Shown one piece after another: positions 46,394 to 55,991 of a stretch of 64,000 bases of DNA. The notes below the pieces were generated by a model that had not been told where the DNA came from, did no database searches, and worked only from the letters and a program-made list of their open reading frames with translations. How positions within the stretch are numbered: position 1 is the stretch's first letter; each line of letters begins with the position of its first letter. Source of the DNA: Tahibacter soli (GTDB lineage Bacteria > Pseudomonadota > Gammaproteobacteria > Xanthomonadales > Rhodanobacteraceae); the NCBI RefSeq assembly GCF_025717065.2, contig NZ_JAOVZO020000019.1, forward strand, positions 248,001 through 312,000, written 5' to 3'. A program made the position numbers and the translations under genes.

Positions 46394-47515
46394 TCACTCC
46401 TCCACGTTCGGGCCGGGTTTCCGTCCCGTTTTTTTGCGGACTCGCGCTTGCCGTCCTAGCCTCAGCCCGCGCCGCGCAGCGCGTCCTCGAGCGCATCGCG
46501 GCGCGCGAGCAGCTGCGCGCGATGACGGTTCGCACGCACGAGCATCGCGACGGCCGCCGCGACCATCGCCATGCCGGTCGCGAACGCGCCGAACGCGGCC
46601 GGCGCGCGCGTCGTCGCGACCGCGATGCCGGCGCCGAGCGCGAACGCCGCACAGAACGCCACCGCCATGCGCCCGGCGACGACGCGATGCCGCGCCAGCA
46701 GCGGCCGGCGCTCGCGCAATACCCAGACCGCGAACGCGATCCATGCAATGCCGATCGCGGTCATCGCCGCGAACGCGGCCTGCGTGCGCAAGGGCAAGTG
46801 CGGCTCGGTCAGCAGCAGACTCGCAACGACGCTGGTGGCCATCGCCGCGGCTAGCGCGAGGCCGACGTAGCGCAGGCGCACGCCGAGCGAAAACTGCTCG
46901 CGCGCGAGTTGCCGGAGGGTTTCGATCGACGGCGTCGTATCGGTGCGATTCATCATGAGCGGTCTCCTGTGGAATCGATTTTTGGCGCAGCAGCCGGCGC
47001 GCGCGAAACAGCCGCGACTTGACCGTGCCGACCGGCACGCCGAGGACGTCGGCGATGTCGCCGAGCGCGAGCTCGTCGAGATAGAACAGCGTGATCGCCT
47101 CGCGTTCGAGCGGCGGCAGCGCGGCGACGTGTTCTCGCAACGCCGCGGCGTCGTCGTCCGCCGGCTGCGCGTCGTCCGGCAGATCGTCGAGCGCGGCGGC
47201 GTCGTCCGCGATCGGCTGCGCGTAGCGCGATCGCAGATGGTCGATCCAGGTGCGCCGCGCGATGCCGAACAGCCATGCCCGCAGGCGCGCGCCGTCGCGC
47301 AGGTGCGCGATGCCGCGAAACACGCGCAGCCAGACGTCCTGCGCGATGTCGTGCGCGGCATCGTCGCCGCCGGCCAGACGCGCGACGTAGTCGCGGATCG
47401 GCGCATGCCAGCGCGCGATCATCTCGTCGAATGCCTCGGGCTCGCCGAGCTGGCAGCGCACCGCCAGCCATTCGTCTTCGCGTCCTCGCAGCGTTTGTAT
47501 CCGTGCATCGTCCAT
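46394..47515 (-). CDS. ECF RNA polymerase sigma factor with apparent frameshifted 3' end
   Basis: The first 178 or so residues (start MDDARIQTLRGREDEW, GGAG site) form an ECF sigma factor: region 2 with DAAHDIAQDVWLRVFRGIAHLRDGARLRAWLFGIARRTWIDHLR and region 4 with LPPLEREAITLFYLDELALGDIADVLGVPVGTVKSRLFRARRLLRQ. As sequenced the frame has no stop there and continues through an Arg-rich stretch of about 190 residues that is only the shadow of the membrane gene. One extra A in the A5 run at 46979-46983 would give RQKIDSTGDRS and a TGA at 46953-46955 overlapping the next ATG, the usual arrangement. So the true end is probably near 46953. Confidence 0.75.
   Translation of the reverse strand: MDDARIQTLRGREDEWLAVRCQLGEPEAFDEMIARWHAPIRDYVARLAGGDDAAHDIAQDVWLRVFRGIAHLRDGARLRAWLFGIARRTWIDHLRSRYAQPIADDAAALDDLPDDAQPADDDAAALREHVAALPPLEREAITLFYLDELALGDIADVLGVPVGTVKSRLFRARRLLRQKSIPQETAHDESHRYDAVDRNPPATRARAVFARRAPALRRPRASRGDGHQRRCESAADRAALALAHAGRVRGDDRDRHCMDRVRGLGIARAPAAAGAASRRRRAHGGGVLCGVRARRRHRGRDDARAGRVRRVRDRHGDGRGGRRDARACEPSSRAAARAPRCARGRAARRGLRLGRQARVRKKTGRKPGPNVEE
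46462..46956 (-). CDS. Membrane protein coupled to an ECF sigma factor
   Basis: The 164-residue product (start MMNRTDTTPSIETLRQ) has four predicted helices: LRYVGLALAAAMATSVVASLLL, AAFAAMTAIGIAWIAFAVWVL, MAVAFCAAFALGAGIAVATT and AAFGAFATGMAMVAAAVAML. A short cytoplasmic C-terminus follows. It lacks a zinc anti-sigma (ZAS) motif but, by position, may regulate the sigma factor upstream. GGAGACCGCTC precedes the ATG. The whole gene lies under the run-on reading frame of the sigma gene. Confidence 0.75.
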   Translation of the reverse strand: MMNRTDTTPSIETLRQLAREQFSLGVRLRYVGLALAAAMATSVVASLLLTEPHLPLRTQAAFAAMTAIGIAWIAFAVWVLRERRPLLARHRVVAGRMAVAFCAAFALGAGIAVATTRAPAAFGAFATGMAMVAAAVAMLVRANRHRAQLLARRDALEDALRGAG

Positions 47516-48276
47516 CGCGTTCTCCGGTTCGCGGAAGAAGTCGGCGGACGGCACCGAAAGGTTCACGCGCCGGCACAAGTATTCGCGATCCGGGGCGATC
47601 CGCGCATCGTCGTCGCGATCGGGGCGGCGCCGTCGCGGCCGAGCGCGTCTGCTGACGCGGATCGACGATCTGCGCCTTCAGCGCGTCGAGCAGCACCGGC
47701 GTCGCGTGCCACACCGGCAGGCCGTTGCGGATCGTCATGGCCGCGTTTCGCAACGCGGACTCTGCATGCGCGATCGTCGCCACACCGAGAGGTTCGCGCG
47801 CCCGATCGCAACAGCCGTATCCGTATTCACAAAAACACACGTGCCATACGTCGCCGTCGCAGACTAGCCTCGTAGCCGGTCACGCCGACGGCGCGGCCGG
47901 TCTCGCATTCCGCGGCGGCCGACCGTTCCGGGAAACACGGCGCGTCGGCGCGGAAGCGACGTGCAGACAGGACGTATCCGGCCGATCCGTGACCGCACCG
48001 GACGTCGAGCCAGGCACGGCCTCGCACGAATCGAACACGGATCGTCTCACCGTAACGGCAACCCGCGCCCCGGGGAGGATCGCGCGGTCTCGTCCGATGG
48101 ATACCGCTTCATCGCAGAACGTTCGACGGTCGAACGGCGCTTCGTCGCGCCTGCCGGCTACGCCGGACGCGATGTTCCACCCGGCGACGTCCGTCGCCGG
48201 CACCCTCATGTCGCGCCGACCGAACCGGGGGCGTGCGCGGCCCTGCAATCCGTACCAACGACGGAGCAAAGTTCAG
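47516..48276. other. Region between sigma factor and first tandem protease
   Basis: About 760 bp without a convincing gene; the long frames in front of the protease lack protein-like composition. Two short islands, GGGGAGGATCGC (48072-48083) and CGCTTCATCGCAGAAC (48105-48120), recur upstream of the second protease copy (51916 and 52005). This indicates a duplicated leader/promoter region. Confidence 0.5.
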
Positions 48277-51200
48277 ATGCGTACACGTTTATTTTTGAGT
48301 ATCTGCGTTGCGTTGTCTTTTTCCGCACAGGCGGCCGACGAGCGCTGCACGGTGTCGTTCGACGCCGCGCAGATGGACGTCTGTACGGGCAAGGTCTCGG
48401 TCGCGCATCCGGCGCTCGAGCCGCTGGCGAACCTCAAGGGACTCGCCGACTCCCCGCTGCGCCTGATCAAGTTCGCCGGTCCGATCACCGATGCCGACCG
48501 CGCGATAGTCGAGGCGAGCGGCGCCCAGATTCTCGGCTACGCGCCGGACTACGCGTACATCGTGCGCCTCGATCCGCGCAGCGCGAAGCCGGTGCGCTGG
48601 TCGCCGCGCGTCGTCTGGACCGGCCCGTTCCTGCCGGCGTTCAAGGTCGACATCAATATCGCCAACGAACTGACGCACGGCACGCTCGTGCGCGAAGGCG
48701 GCATCGAGGAGCTCGCGATCAGCCTGCATCCGAGTGCGAGCCGCGCGGCGCTGGAGCAGCGCGTCAACGCGGCGCCCGGCCTGAGCGCCGTACGCACCGT
48801 CACCGCGGGCGGCGACACGCGTCTGCTCGCGCGCTTCGACGCCAAGCAGTTGGCGACGTCCGTTGCCGCGCTCGCGGCCGATCCCGATGTCGCGGCGATC
48901 GGTTTCCAGTGGAAGGCGCGGCTCCTGAACTCGCAAGCCGGCTGGCTGCACCAGAGCAACGTGTCGAGCCCGTCGCCGCTGCGTCCGCTGTTTGACCGTG
49001 GTCTCTACGGCTGCGGCCAGACGGTCGGCGTCCTGGACAGCGGTCTGCACATTGCGCATTGCTCGTTCAACGACGCCACGCAGCCGCCGCCGGTGAGCGC
49101 CTGCAAGTCGGGTGCGAGCTGCCCGCCCGTCGCCGCGCCGAACAACAGCGCTCGCAAGGTCACCGCCTACTACAAGTGGTCGGACCTCGCGGGCACGGCG
49201 CCGGCCGACAATCACGGCCACGGCACGCACGTCGCAGGCTCGATCGCGGGCCAGAACCCGGCCAACGCGGTGGACTGCGCGAACTTCACCACGCCGGGCG
49301 GCAACACCGATCTCGACGGCACGGCGCCGGGCGCGAAGATCGTCATGCAGGAATCGGGCGCCAACCTCGCCTACCTCAACAGCCACGGCGGCAACCCGTA
49401 CCACGCGGCCGACATGGCGTACACGAACGGCGCGCGCCTGCACAGCAATTCGTGGGGCGAGGGCTGTGTCAATTCTTGGGGCATGTGCGTCTCCAGTTGC
49501 TCCGTGACGTACGACGCACAGGCCCGCGCCGCCGACAGCGTCGCGCGCGATCGCGACGACCTCGTCGTACTGTATGCCGCGGGCAACGATGCGACCGCCT
49601 GCTCGAACGGCAACAACGTCGGCAGCCCCGGCAACGCGAAGAACGTCATCACCGTCGGCGCGACGCTGCGCGGCGCGTCGGCCAACGGCATGGCGAGCTT
49701 CTCCTCGCGCGGCCCGACCAACGACAGCCGCACCAAGCCCGACGTGACGGCGCAGGGCGACAACATCGTGTCGGCGGACCGCAACGCCTGCGGCACGCTG
49801 TCGATGAGCGGCACGTCGATGGCCACGCCGACGGCGGCCGGCCTCGCCGCGCTCGTGCGCGACTACCTCGCGCGCGGCTTCTACCCGACCGGCCAGAAAG
49901 TGGCCGCGAACGCGATCGCCAATCCGTCCGGCGCGCTGATCAAGGCGATCCTGATTTCCGGCGCGAGCACGATGACCGGCACCGGTGCGAGCACATCGCC
50001 GGGGCAGTCGCAGGGCTGGGGTCGTATACACCTGGACAATTCGCTGTACTTCAACGGCGACGCGAGCCGGCTGTACATCCACGACGCACCGACGGGTCTC
50101 GCGACCGGCGGCGTCGACACGCACACGATCACGGTCGTCGCGGGCCAGCCACTCAACATTGCGTTGACCTGGACCGACGTCGCCGCCGCGATCGGTGCGA
50201 ACCCGGCGCTCGTCAATGCACTGCGCCTCGAAGTGGTCGCGCCCAACGGCGACGTGTGGACGCAGAAGCTGCCGTCCGGCGTCAACGTCAACAACGCCAA
50301 TCCGACGCAGAGCATCACGACGACGAACTACGACAACCGCAACAACGTGCACCGCATCAGCTTCGCCAATCCGACGGCGGGCACGTACACGGCGCGCGTC
50401 GTCGGCATCAACGTGCCGACAGGCCCGCAGAAGTACGGCCTCGCGGCGACCGGCAACTTCACCGTCGGCGGCGCGAACGGCTTCACGCTCGCCGCTTCGC
50501 CGTCGACCGTCAACGTCTGCGCCGGTTCCAACGCGAGCTTTACGATCGGCGCGGAACGGTCCGGCACATTCGCGAGCCCCGTGGCCCTGTCGGTGGCCGG
50601 CGTACCCGGTTCGGCGACGCGCACGTTCTCGCCCGCATCGGTCGTTCCGGCCAGTCCCGCGGCCAACAGCACGCTGACGATCGGCAACACCGCCGGCGTC
50701 GCCAGCGGCAGCTACAGCCTCGTCGTCACCGGCACGTCCACTTCGCCGGCCATGACCCGGACCGCGGGCGCGACGCTCAACGTCACCTCGGGCGTCACCG
50801 CGGCGGGCAGCCTCTCCGCACCGGCGAACGGCGCGACGGGCCAGTCGACGACACCGGCGCTCTCGTGGGCGGCGATCTCGGGCGCGAGCTCGTACCGCGT
50901 GCAGATCGCGACCGACGCCGCGTTCACCAACCTCGTCGTCAACCAGACCGTCACCGGCACGTCGTTCACGCCGTCCACCGCGCTCGCCAACAACACGCCG
51001 TACTTCTGGCGCGTCAACGGCATCAACGGCTGCGGTGAAGGCGCGAAGTCGGATGCGTTCGGTTTCACGACGGTCCCGGTCGCGGCGAACTTCTGCCGGA
51101 CGCCGAACCTCGCGATTCCCGACAACAACACCACGGGCGCGACCGACAGCCAGACCGTTGGCGCGGCCGGCACGCTGAGCAATCTGCGCCTGTCGTTCAA

Positions 51201-51543
51201 CGTCACCCACACGTACATGGGCGATCTGACGCTGATCCTGACGAAGGGCACGACGTCGGTGACGCTGCTGCAGCGGCCGGGCAACGCGTCGAACAGCGGC
51301 ACGTCCGGCTGCGGCGGCGACAACGCGAACGTCATCGCCGACAATGCCGCGACGCAGACGCTCGAAAGCAACTGCACCAATGCCACGCCGGCCTACACCA
51401 CGGGCGCGAGCTACAAGCCGAACAACCCGTTCACGCCGTTCGTCGGCCAGTCGCTCGCCGGCACGTGGAGCCTGCGCGCGATCGACAGCGCGGGTTCGGA
51501 CGTCGGCACGCTCGTGCAGTGGTGCCTGCTGCCGACGCTGTAA
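48277..51543 (+). CDS. Secreted S8 serine protease, tandem copy 1
   Basis: The 1088-residue protein has a signal peptide (MRTRLFLSICVALSFSAQA), a large N-terminal region of about 230 residues, and a subtilisin domain with Asp254 (VGVLDSGL), His315 (HGHGTHVAG) and Ser514 (SMSGTSMATP). A beta-sandwich follows (GVDTHTITVVAG to about 700). An Ig-like part and an FN3-like module (PALSWAAISGASSYRVQIATDAAF) come next. The P-domain (HTYMGDLTLILTKG, GTWSLRAIDSAGSDVG) ends in QWCLLPTL. The ATG was chosen over longer frames because it begins the signal peptide. It is a tandem paralogue of the next gene, with an intrinsic terminator between them. Confidence 0.95.
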   Translation: MRTRLFLSICVALSFSAQAADERCTVSFDAAQMDVCTGKVSVAHPALEPLANLKGLADSPLRLIKFAGPITDADRAIVEASGAQILGYAPDYAYIVRLDPRSAKPVRWSPRVVWTGPFLPAFKVDINIANELTHGTLVREGGIEELAISLHPSASRAALEQRVNAAPGLSAVRTVTAGGDTRLLARFDAKQLATSVAALAADPDVAAIGFQWKARLLNSQAGWLHQSNVSSPSPLRPLFDRGLYGCGQTVGVLDSGLHIAHCSFNDATQPPPVSACKSGASCPPVAAPNNSARKVTAYYKWSDLAGTAPADNHGHGTHVAGSIAGQNPANAVDCANFTTPGGNTDLDGTAPGAKIVMQESGANLAYLNSHGGNPYHAADMAYTNGARLHSNSWGEGCVNSWGMCVSSCSVTYDAQARAADSVARDRDDLVVLYAAGNDATACSNGNNVGSPGNAKNVITVGATLRGASANGMASFSSRGPTNDSRTKPDVTAQGDNIVSADRNACGTLSMSGTSMATPTAAGLAALVRDYLARGFYPTGQKVAANAIANPSGALIKAILISGASTMTGTGASTSPGQSQGWGRIHLDNSLYFNGDASRLYIHDAPTGLATGGVDTHTITVVAGQPLNIALTWTDVAAAIGANPALVNALRLEVVAPNGDVWTQKLPSGVNVNNANPTQSITTTNYDNRNNVHRISFANPTAGTYTARVVGINVPTGPQKYGLAATGNFTVGGANGFTLAASPSTVNVCAGSNASFTIGAERSGTFASPVALSVAGVPGSATRTFSPASVVPASPAANSTLTIGNTAGVASGSYSLVVTGTSTSPAMTRTAGATLNVTSGVTAAGSLSAPANGATGQSTTPALSWAAISGASSYRVQIATDAAFTNLVVNQTVTGTSFTPSTALANNTPYFWRVNGINGCGEGAKSDAFGFTTVPVAANFCRTPNLAIPDNNTTGATDSQTVGAAGTLSNLRLSFNVTHTYMGDLTLILTKGTTSVTLLQRPGNASNSGTSGCGGDNANVIADNAATQTLESNCTNATPAYTTGASYKPNNPFTPFVGQSLAGTWSLRAIDSAGSDVGTLVQWCLLPTL

Positions 51544-51579
51544 CGCGAAACGCGCCATCGCCGCGGGTCGATGACCGAA

Positions 51580-51608
51580 GCGGGCTCCGCAAGGAGCCCG
51601 CTTTTTTT
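51580..51608 (+). terminator. Intrinsic terminator of protease copy 1
   Basis: GCGGGCTCC-GCAA-GGAGCCCGC is a perfect 9-bp stem with a GCAA loop followed by seven T residues. Confidence 0.92.
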
Positions 51609-52190
51609 GCGGCGAACGCCCGGCCGGCACGCGCCCGTTACTTTTAAAACGTTCCAAAAAGTTTTCTTCCGCCCGGCCTCTTTCCGCGGACAACACAGAA
51701 ACATCTTCGATACCTCTACGGTGCATACGGTCACATTCCGCACCGCATTGCCGAGGCATGCTACGGCGGTCGACCCAGCCGGAACTCAATACGGTTAAGT
51801 ATTGAGGCGCAGCGTGAGCTCCGTCCGCGCGCTTTCCCGAGTGTCAACAAGTCGCATCCGTACGGCGGGCAGACCGCCGGCGGATCGCACCATACGCTGA
51901 CACGCCCGGCGACCTGGGGAGGATCGCACGGCGACGATGGCGTCCCGTCCGGCCGTGCGCGGCAAGCGCAGGCATTCGATCGGTTGCGGGACCGACGACG
52001 AGATCGCTTTCATCGCAGAACACGCTTCGGACGCTGTGCGCCGTCATCGGATCGACGTCCGCCGCGCCCGACGCGCCGTTGTGCGATGACCCACGCCCGC
52101 GGCTTTCGCCGCCGGCAAAACCAGCGCCGCGACGACCGACCGGGGGTTCGGCGCGCGGCGGAGCAGTCCACCAGCGAGGGAGACACTCCA
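51609..52190. promoter_or_regulatory. Leader and promoter region of protease copy 2
   Basis: This 580-bp stretch has no supported gene. It contains an AT-rich patch (ACTTTTAAAACGTTCC near 51644) and a perfect 8-bp dyad CTCAATAC-GGTTAA-GTATTGAG (51785-51806), a candidate operator. It also carries the two leader islands shared with copy 1 (51916-51927 and 52005-52021), separately spaced from the start. Confidence 0.45.
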
Positions 52191-55100
52191 GTGCGTACAC
52201 GCTTGTTCCTGAGTATCGGTCTTGCATTGTCCTTTTCCGCCCATGCGTCGGACGAACGCTGCATGGTCACGTTCGACGCCGCCCAGATGGACGTCTGCAG
52301 CGGCAAGGTATCGGTCGCCCATCCGGCCCTCGAGCCCCTGGCCGACATCAAGGGACTGAAGAACACGTCGCTGCGGCTGATCAAGTTCGCAGGTCCGATC
52401 ACCGACGCCGACCGAGCCGCGGTCGAAGCCAGCGGCGCGACGATCCTCGGCTACGCGCCCGACTACGCGTACATCGTCCGCATGGATCCGGGCGGCTCGT
52501 CCGCCCGCATGCCGCCCGGCGTCGTCTGGAGCGGTCCGTTCCTGCCGGCGTTCAAGATCGACCTGAACATCGCCAACGAACTGCAGAACGGCAACATCGT
52601 GCGCGAAGGCGGCCTCGAGGAGCTGGTGATCAGCCTGCATCCGAGCGCCAGCCGCGCCGCGATCGAGGCGGCGGTCAACGCAACGCCCGGCCTCACCTAC
52701 ACCGGCATGATCACCGCCGGCGAAGACGTGCGCCTGACCGCGCGCTTCGACCGCGCCCAGCTCGCGACGTCGATCGCGCAGCTTGCCGCCGATCCGAACA
52801 TCGCCGCGATCGGCTTCCGCTGGCCGATGCGCCTCGTCAACTCGCAGGCCGACTGGCTGCACCAGAGCAACGTGTCGAGCCCGTCGCCGCTGCGCCCCGT
52901 GTTCGACCGCGGCATCTACGGCTGCGGACAGATCGTCGGCGAACTCGACACCGGCATCCACATGGCGCACTGCTCGTTCAACGACGCCGCGCAGCCGCCG
53001 CCGGTCGTCAACTGCACGTCGGGCGCGAGCTGCGCGCCGATCGCCTCGCCGAACAACGCCGCGCGCAAGGTGATCGCGTACTACAAATGGTCGGGCCTGA
53101 CCGGCACGACGCCGACCGACAACCACGGCCACGGCACGCACGTCGCAGGTTCGATCGCCGGCCAGAACCCGGCCAACGCGGTCGACTGCACGAACTTCAC
53201 CACACCGGGCGGCAACACCGATCTCGACGGCACGGCGCCGGGCGCGAAGATCGTCATGCAGGAATCCGGCGGCAACCTCGCCTACCTCAACAGCCACGGC
53301 GGCAACCCGTACCACGCGGCCGACACGGCGTACACGAACGGCGCGCGCCTGCACAGCAATTCGTGGGGCGGCGGCTGTACCGACCAGTTCGGCGCGTGCA
53401 TCTCCGGCTGCTCGGTGACCTACGACGCGCAGGCCCGCGACGCCGACAACGTCACGCGCACCCGCAACGATCTCGTGCTGCTGTTCGCCGCCGGCAACGA
53501 TGCGACCGCCTGCTCGAACGGCAACAACGTCGGCAGCCCCGGCAACGCGAAGAACGTCATCACCGTCGGCGCGACGCTGCGCGGCACGTCGGCCAACGGC
53601 ATGGCGAGCTTCTCCTCGCGCGGCCCGACCAACGACAGCCGCACCAAGCCCGACATCAGCGCGCAGGGCAACGGCATCATCTCCGCGGCGCGCAACGCCT
53701 GCGGCACGTTGTCGATGAGCGGCACGTCGATGGCCACGCCGACGGCGGCCGGCCTCGCCGCGCTCGTGCGCGACTACCTCGCGCGCGGCTTCTACCCGAC
53801 CGGCCAGAAGGTGGCCGCGAACGCGATCACCAACCCGTCCGGCGCGCTGATCAAGGCGATCCTGATTTCCGGCGCGAGCACGATGACCGGCACCGGTGCG
53901 AGCACATCGCCGGGGCAGTCGCAGGGCTGGGGTCGTATACACCTGGACAATTCGCTGTACTTCAACGGCGACGCGAGCCGGCTGTACATCCACGACGCGC
54001 CGACGGGCCTCGCCACCGGCGGCGTCGACACGCACACGATCACGGTCGTCGCGGGCCAGCCGCTCAACATCACGCTGGCGTGGACCGACGCGCCCGCGGC
54101 GGTGAACGCGAACCCGGCGCTGGTCAACACGCTGCGCCTGGAAGTGGTCGCGCCCAACGGCGACGTGTGGACGCAGAAGCTGCCGTCCGGCGTCAACGTC
54201 AACAACGCCAATCCGACGCAGAGCATCACGACGACGAACTACGACAACCGCAACAACGTGCACCGCATCAGCTTCGCCAATCCGACGGCGGGCACGTATA
54301 CGGCGCGCGTCGTCGGCATCAACGTGCCGACAGGCCCGCAGAAGTACGGCCTCGCGGCGACCGGCAACTTCACGGTCGGCGGCACAAACGGCTTCACGCT
54401 CGCCGCTTCGCCGTCGACGGTCAGCGTCTGCGCCGGTTCCAACGCGAGCTACAACATCGGCGTGCAGAGCGTCGGTACGTTCACGAGCCCGGTCGCGCTG
54501 TCGATCACCGGCGTGCCGAGCCCGGCCACGAGCGGCTTCTCGCCGGCGTCGGTCGTGCCGGCCAATCCCGCCGCGAACAGCGCGCTGACGATCGGCAACA
54601 CCGCCGGCGTCGCCAGCGGCAGCTACAGCCTCGTCGTCACCGGCACGTCCACCTCGCCGGCCATGACCCAGACCGCGGGCGCAACGCTCAACGTCACCTC
54701 GGGCGTCACCGCGGCAGGCAGCCTCTCCGCACCGGCGAACGGCGCGACGGGCCAGTCGACGACGCCGGCGCTCTCGTGGGCGGCGATCTCCGGCGCGAGT
54801 TCGTATCGCGTGCAGATCGCGACCGACGCCGCGTTCACCAACCTCGTCGTCAACCAGACCGTCACCGGCACGTCGTTCACGCCGTCGACCGCGCTCGCCA
54901 ACAACACGCAGTACTTCTGGCGCGTCAACGGCATCAACGGCTGCGGCGAAGGTCCGGCCTCGAGCGCCTTCAGCTTCACCACGGCCCCGGTCGTCGCGAA
55001 CTTCTGCCGCACGCCGAATCTCGCGATTCCGGATGCGAACGCGACCGGCGTGACCGACAGCCAAGTCGTCGCCACCACCGGCACGCTGACCAACCTGCGC

Positions 55101-55454
55101 CTGTCGTTCAACATCACCCACACGTACATGGGCGATCTGACGCTGATCCTGACCAAGGGCGCCACGTCGGTGACGCTGCTGCAGCGGCCGGGCAACGCGT
55201 CCAACAGCGGCAGCACGGGCTGCAGCGGCAACAACGGCAACGTCATCGTCGACAATGCAGCGACGCTGACGCTCGAAAGCAACTGCGGCAGCGGCACGCC
55301 GGCCTACACCACCGGTGCGAGCTATCGGCCGAACAATCCGTTCACGCCGTTCGTCGGGCAGTCGCTCAACGGCACGTGGAGCCTGCGCGCGGTCGACAGC
55401 GTCGGCTCCGACGTCGGTTCGCTCGTGCAGTGGTGCCTCTTGCCGACGCTATAA
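52191..55454 (+). CDS. Secreted S8 serine protease, tandem copy 2
   Basis: The 1087-residue protein begins at a GTG preceded by GAGGGAGA and has a signal peptide (RTRLFLSIGLALSFSAHA). Catalytic residues are Asp253 (VGELDTGI), His314 and Ser513. The domain order matches copy 1: N-terminal region, S8, beta-sandwich, Ig and FN3 modules, and P-domain. The N-terminal 230 residues and parts of the Ig module differ clearly from copy 1. The S8 end and beta-sandwich are nearly identical at DNA level, suggesting gene conversion or selection. The substrate is unknown. Confidence 0.95.
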   Translation: MRTRLFLSIGLALSFSAHASDERCMVTFDAAQMDVCSGKVSVAHPALEPLADIKGLKNTSLRLIKFAGPITDADRAAVEASGATILGYAPDYAYIVRMDPGGSSARMPPGVVWSGPFLPAFKIDLNIANELQNGNIVREGGLEELVISLHPSASRAAIEAAVNATPGLTYTGMITAGEDVRLTARFDRAQLATSIAQLAADPNIAAIGFRWPMRLVNSQADWLHQSNVSSPSPLRPVFDRGIYGCGQIVGELDTGIHMAHCSFNDAAQPPPVVNCTSGASCAPIASPNNAARKVIAYYKWSGLTGTTPTDNHGHGTHVAGSIAGQNPANAVDCTNFTTPGGNTDLDGTAPGAKIVMQESGGNLAYLNSHGGNPYHAADTAYTNGARLHSNSWGGGCTDQFGACISGCSVTYDAQARDADNVTRTRNDLVLLFAAGNDATACSNGNNVGSPGNAKNVITVGATLRGTSANGMASFSSRGPTNDSRTKPDISAQGNGIISAARNACGTLSMSGTSMATPTAAGLAALVRDYLARGFYPTGQKVAANAITNPSGALIKAILISGASTMTGTGASTSPGQSQGWGRIHLDNSLYFNGDASRLYIHDAPTGLATGGVDTHTITVVAGQPLNITLAWTDAPAAVNANPALVNTLRLEVVAPNGDVWTQKLPSGVNVNNANPTQSITTTNYDNRNNVHRISFANPTAGTYTARVVGINVPTGPQKYGLAATGNFTVGGTNGFTLAASPSTVSVCAGSNASYNIGVQSVGTFTSPVALSITGVPSPATSGFSPASVVPANPAANSALTIGNTAGVASGSYSLVVTGTSTSPAMTQTAGATLNVTSGVTAAGSLSAPANGATGQSTTPALSWAAISGASSYRVQIATDAAFTNLVVNQTVTGTSFTPSTALANNTQYFWRVNGINGCGEGPASSAFSFTTAPVVANFCRTPNLAIPDANATGVTDSQVVATTGTLTNLRLSFNITHTYMGDLTLILTKGATSVTLLQRPGNASNSGSTGCSGNNGNVIVDNAATLTLESNCGSGTPAYTTGASYRPNNPFTPFVGQSLNGTWSLRAVDSVGSDVGSLVQWCLLPTL

Positions 55455-55476
55455 ATCTCGTGCGACACGCTTGACC

Positions 55477-55510
55477 ACGACGGGCCTCGCAGGAGGCCCG
55501 TCGTTTTTTT
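55477..55510 (+). terminator. Intrinsic terminator of protease copy 2
   Basis: ACGACGGGCCT/AGGCCCGTCGT is a perfect 11-bp stem with a 6-nt loop followed by seven T residues. The T-run abuts the stop codon of the convergent VOC gene. Confidence 0.92.
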
Positions 55511-55880
55511 ATGCCAGCGGCTGACCGAAATAGAGCGTGTGGCCCTGGTCGTCCTTGACGACGATCTCGCGCGTCGACCAGTCGGTGTCGTGCACGTCCT
55601 TGACGAGCGGCACGCCGTTCGCCTTCAGGCGCGCGGCGAGGGCCGCGACGTCGTCGGTTCTGAAATACAAGTGGAAATGTCCGCCTTCGTCGACATCGTC
55701 GATCGACGGATCGCGTTCGTCCGCGTGCTTCAAGTGGAACGCCTGCTCGCCCGAGCACAGGCCCGCGTAGAAATCGCGGTAGCGAAATTCCAGCGTCAAG
55801 CCGAGTTGCTTCGTATAGAAGTCGATCGACGCGTCGAGGTCGGTCGTGCGCAGTTGCGCGACGATGCGCGAAATCGTCAT
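55509..55880 (-). CDS. VOC (glyoxalase/bleomycin-resistance fold) protein
   Basis: The 123-residue protein has the VOC pattern RIVAQLRTTDLDASIDFYTKQLGLTLEFRYRDFYAGLCSGEQAFHLKHADERDPSID...GGHFHLYFRTDDVAALAARLKANGV, with a His/Glu-rich metal-site candidate and the terminal DDQGHTLYFGQ. It belongs to the single-domain metal-dependent glyoxalase-like group; the substrate is unknown. CAGGAGAG precedes the start. Confidence 0.9.
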   Translation of the reverse strand: MTISRIVAQLRTTDLDASIDFYTKQLGLTLEFRYRDFYAGLCSGEQAFHLKHADERDPSIDDVDEGGHFHLYFRTDDVAALAARLKANGVPLVKDVHDTDWSTREIVVKDDQGHTLYFGQPLA

Positions 55881-55991
55881 GGCGCTCTCCTGTGGAGATT
55901 CCGGCGCAGCATAGTCCCGCGGCCGTCGTTCGTCGCGTGCGCGCGCCGCCGGGTTGCGGCGCGGCGGCACTCGCCGCCGCGCCGCCGCGGG

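Noticed and set aside
47563..47840. Frame reading MTIRNGLPVWHATPVLLDALK upstream of the sigma gene
   Set aside because: A short protein-like start quickly becomes Arg-rich and runs into the sigma gene in another frame; possibly a decayed gene but not supportable.
47725..48276. N-terminal extension of protease copy 1
   Set aside because: The frame is open, but the residues lack protein-like composition and the signal peptide begins at 48277; a matching frame exists upstream of copy 2 without sequence conservation.
48289..51789. Long minus-strand frame under protease copy 1, and similar frames under the second copy, the subtilase, the FG-GAP protein and the kinase
   Set aside because: All are Arg/Ala-rich antisense readings of well-supported secreted or signalling proteins; no start signals or domains.
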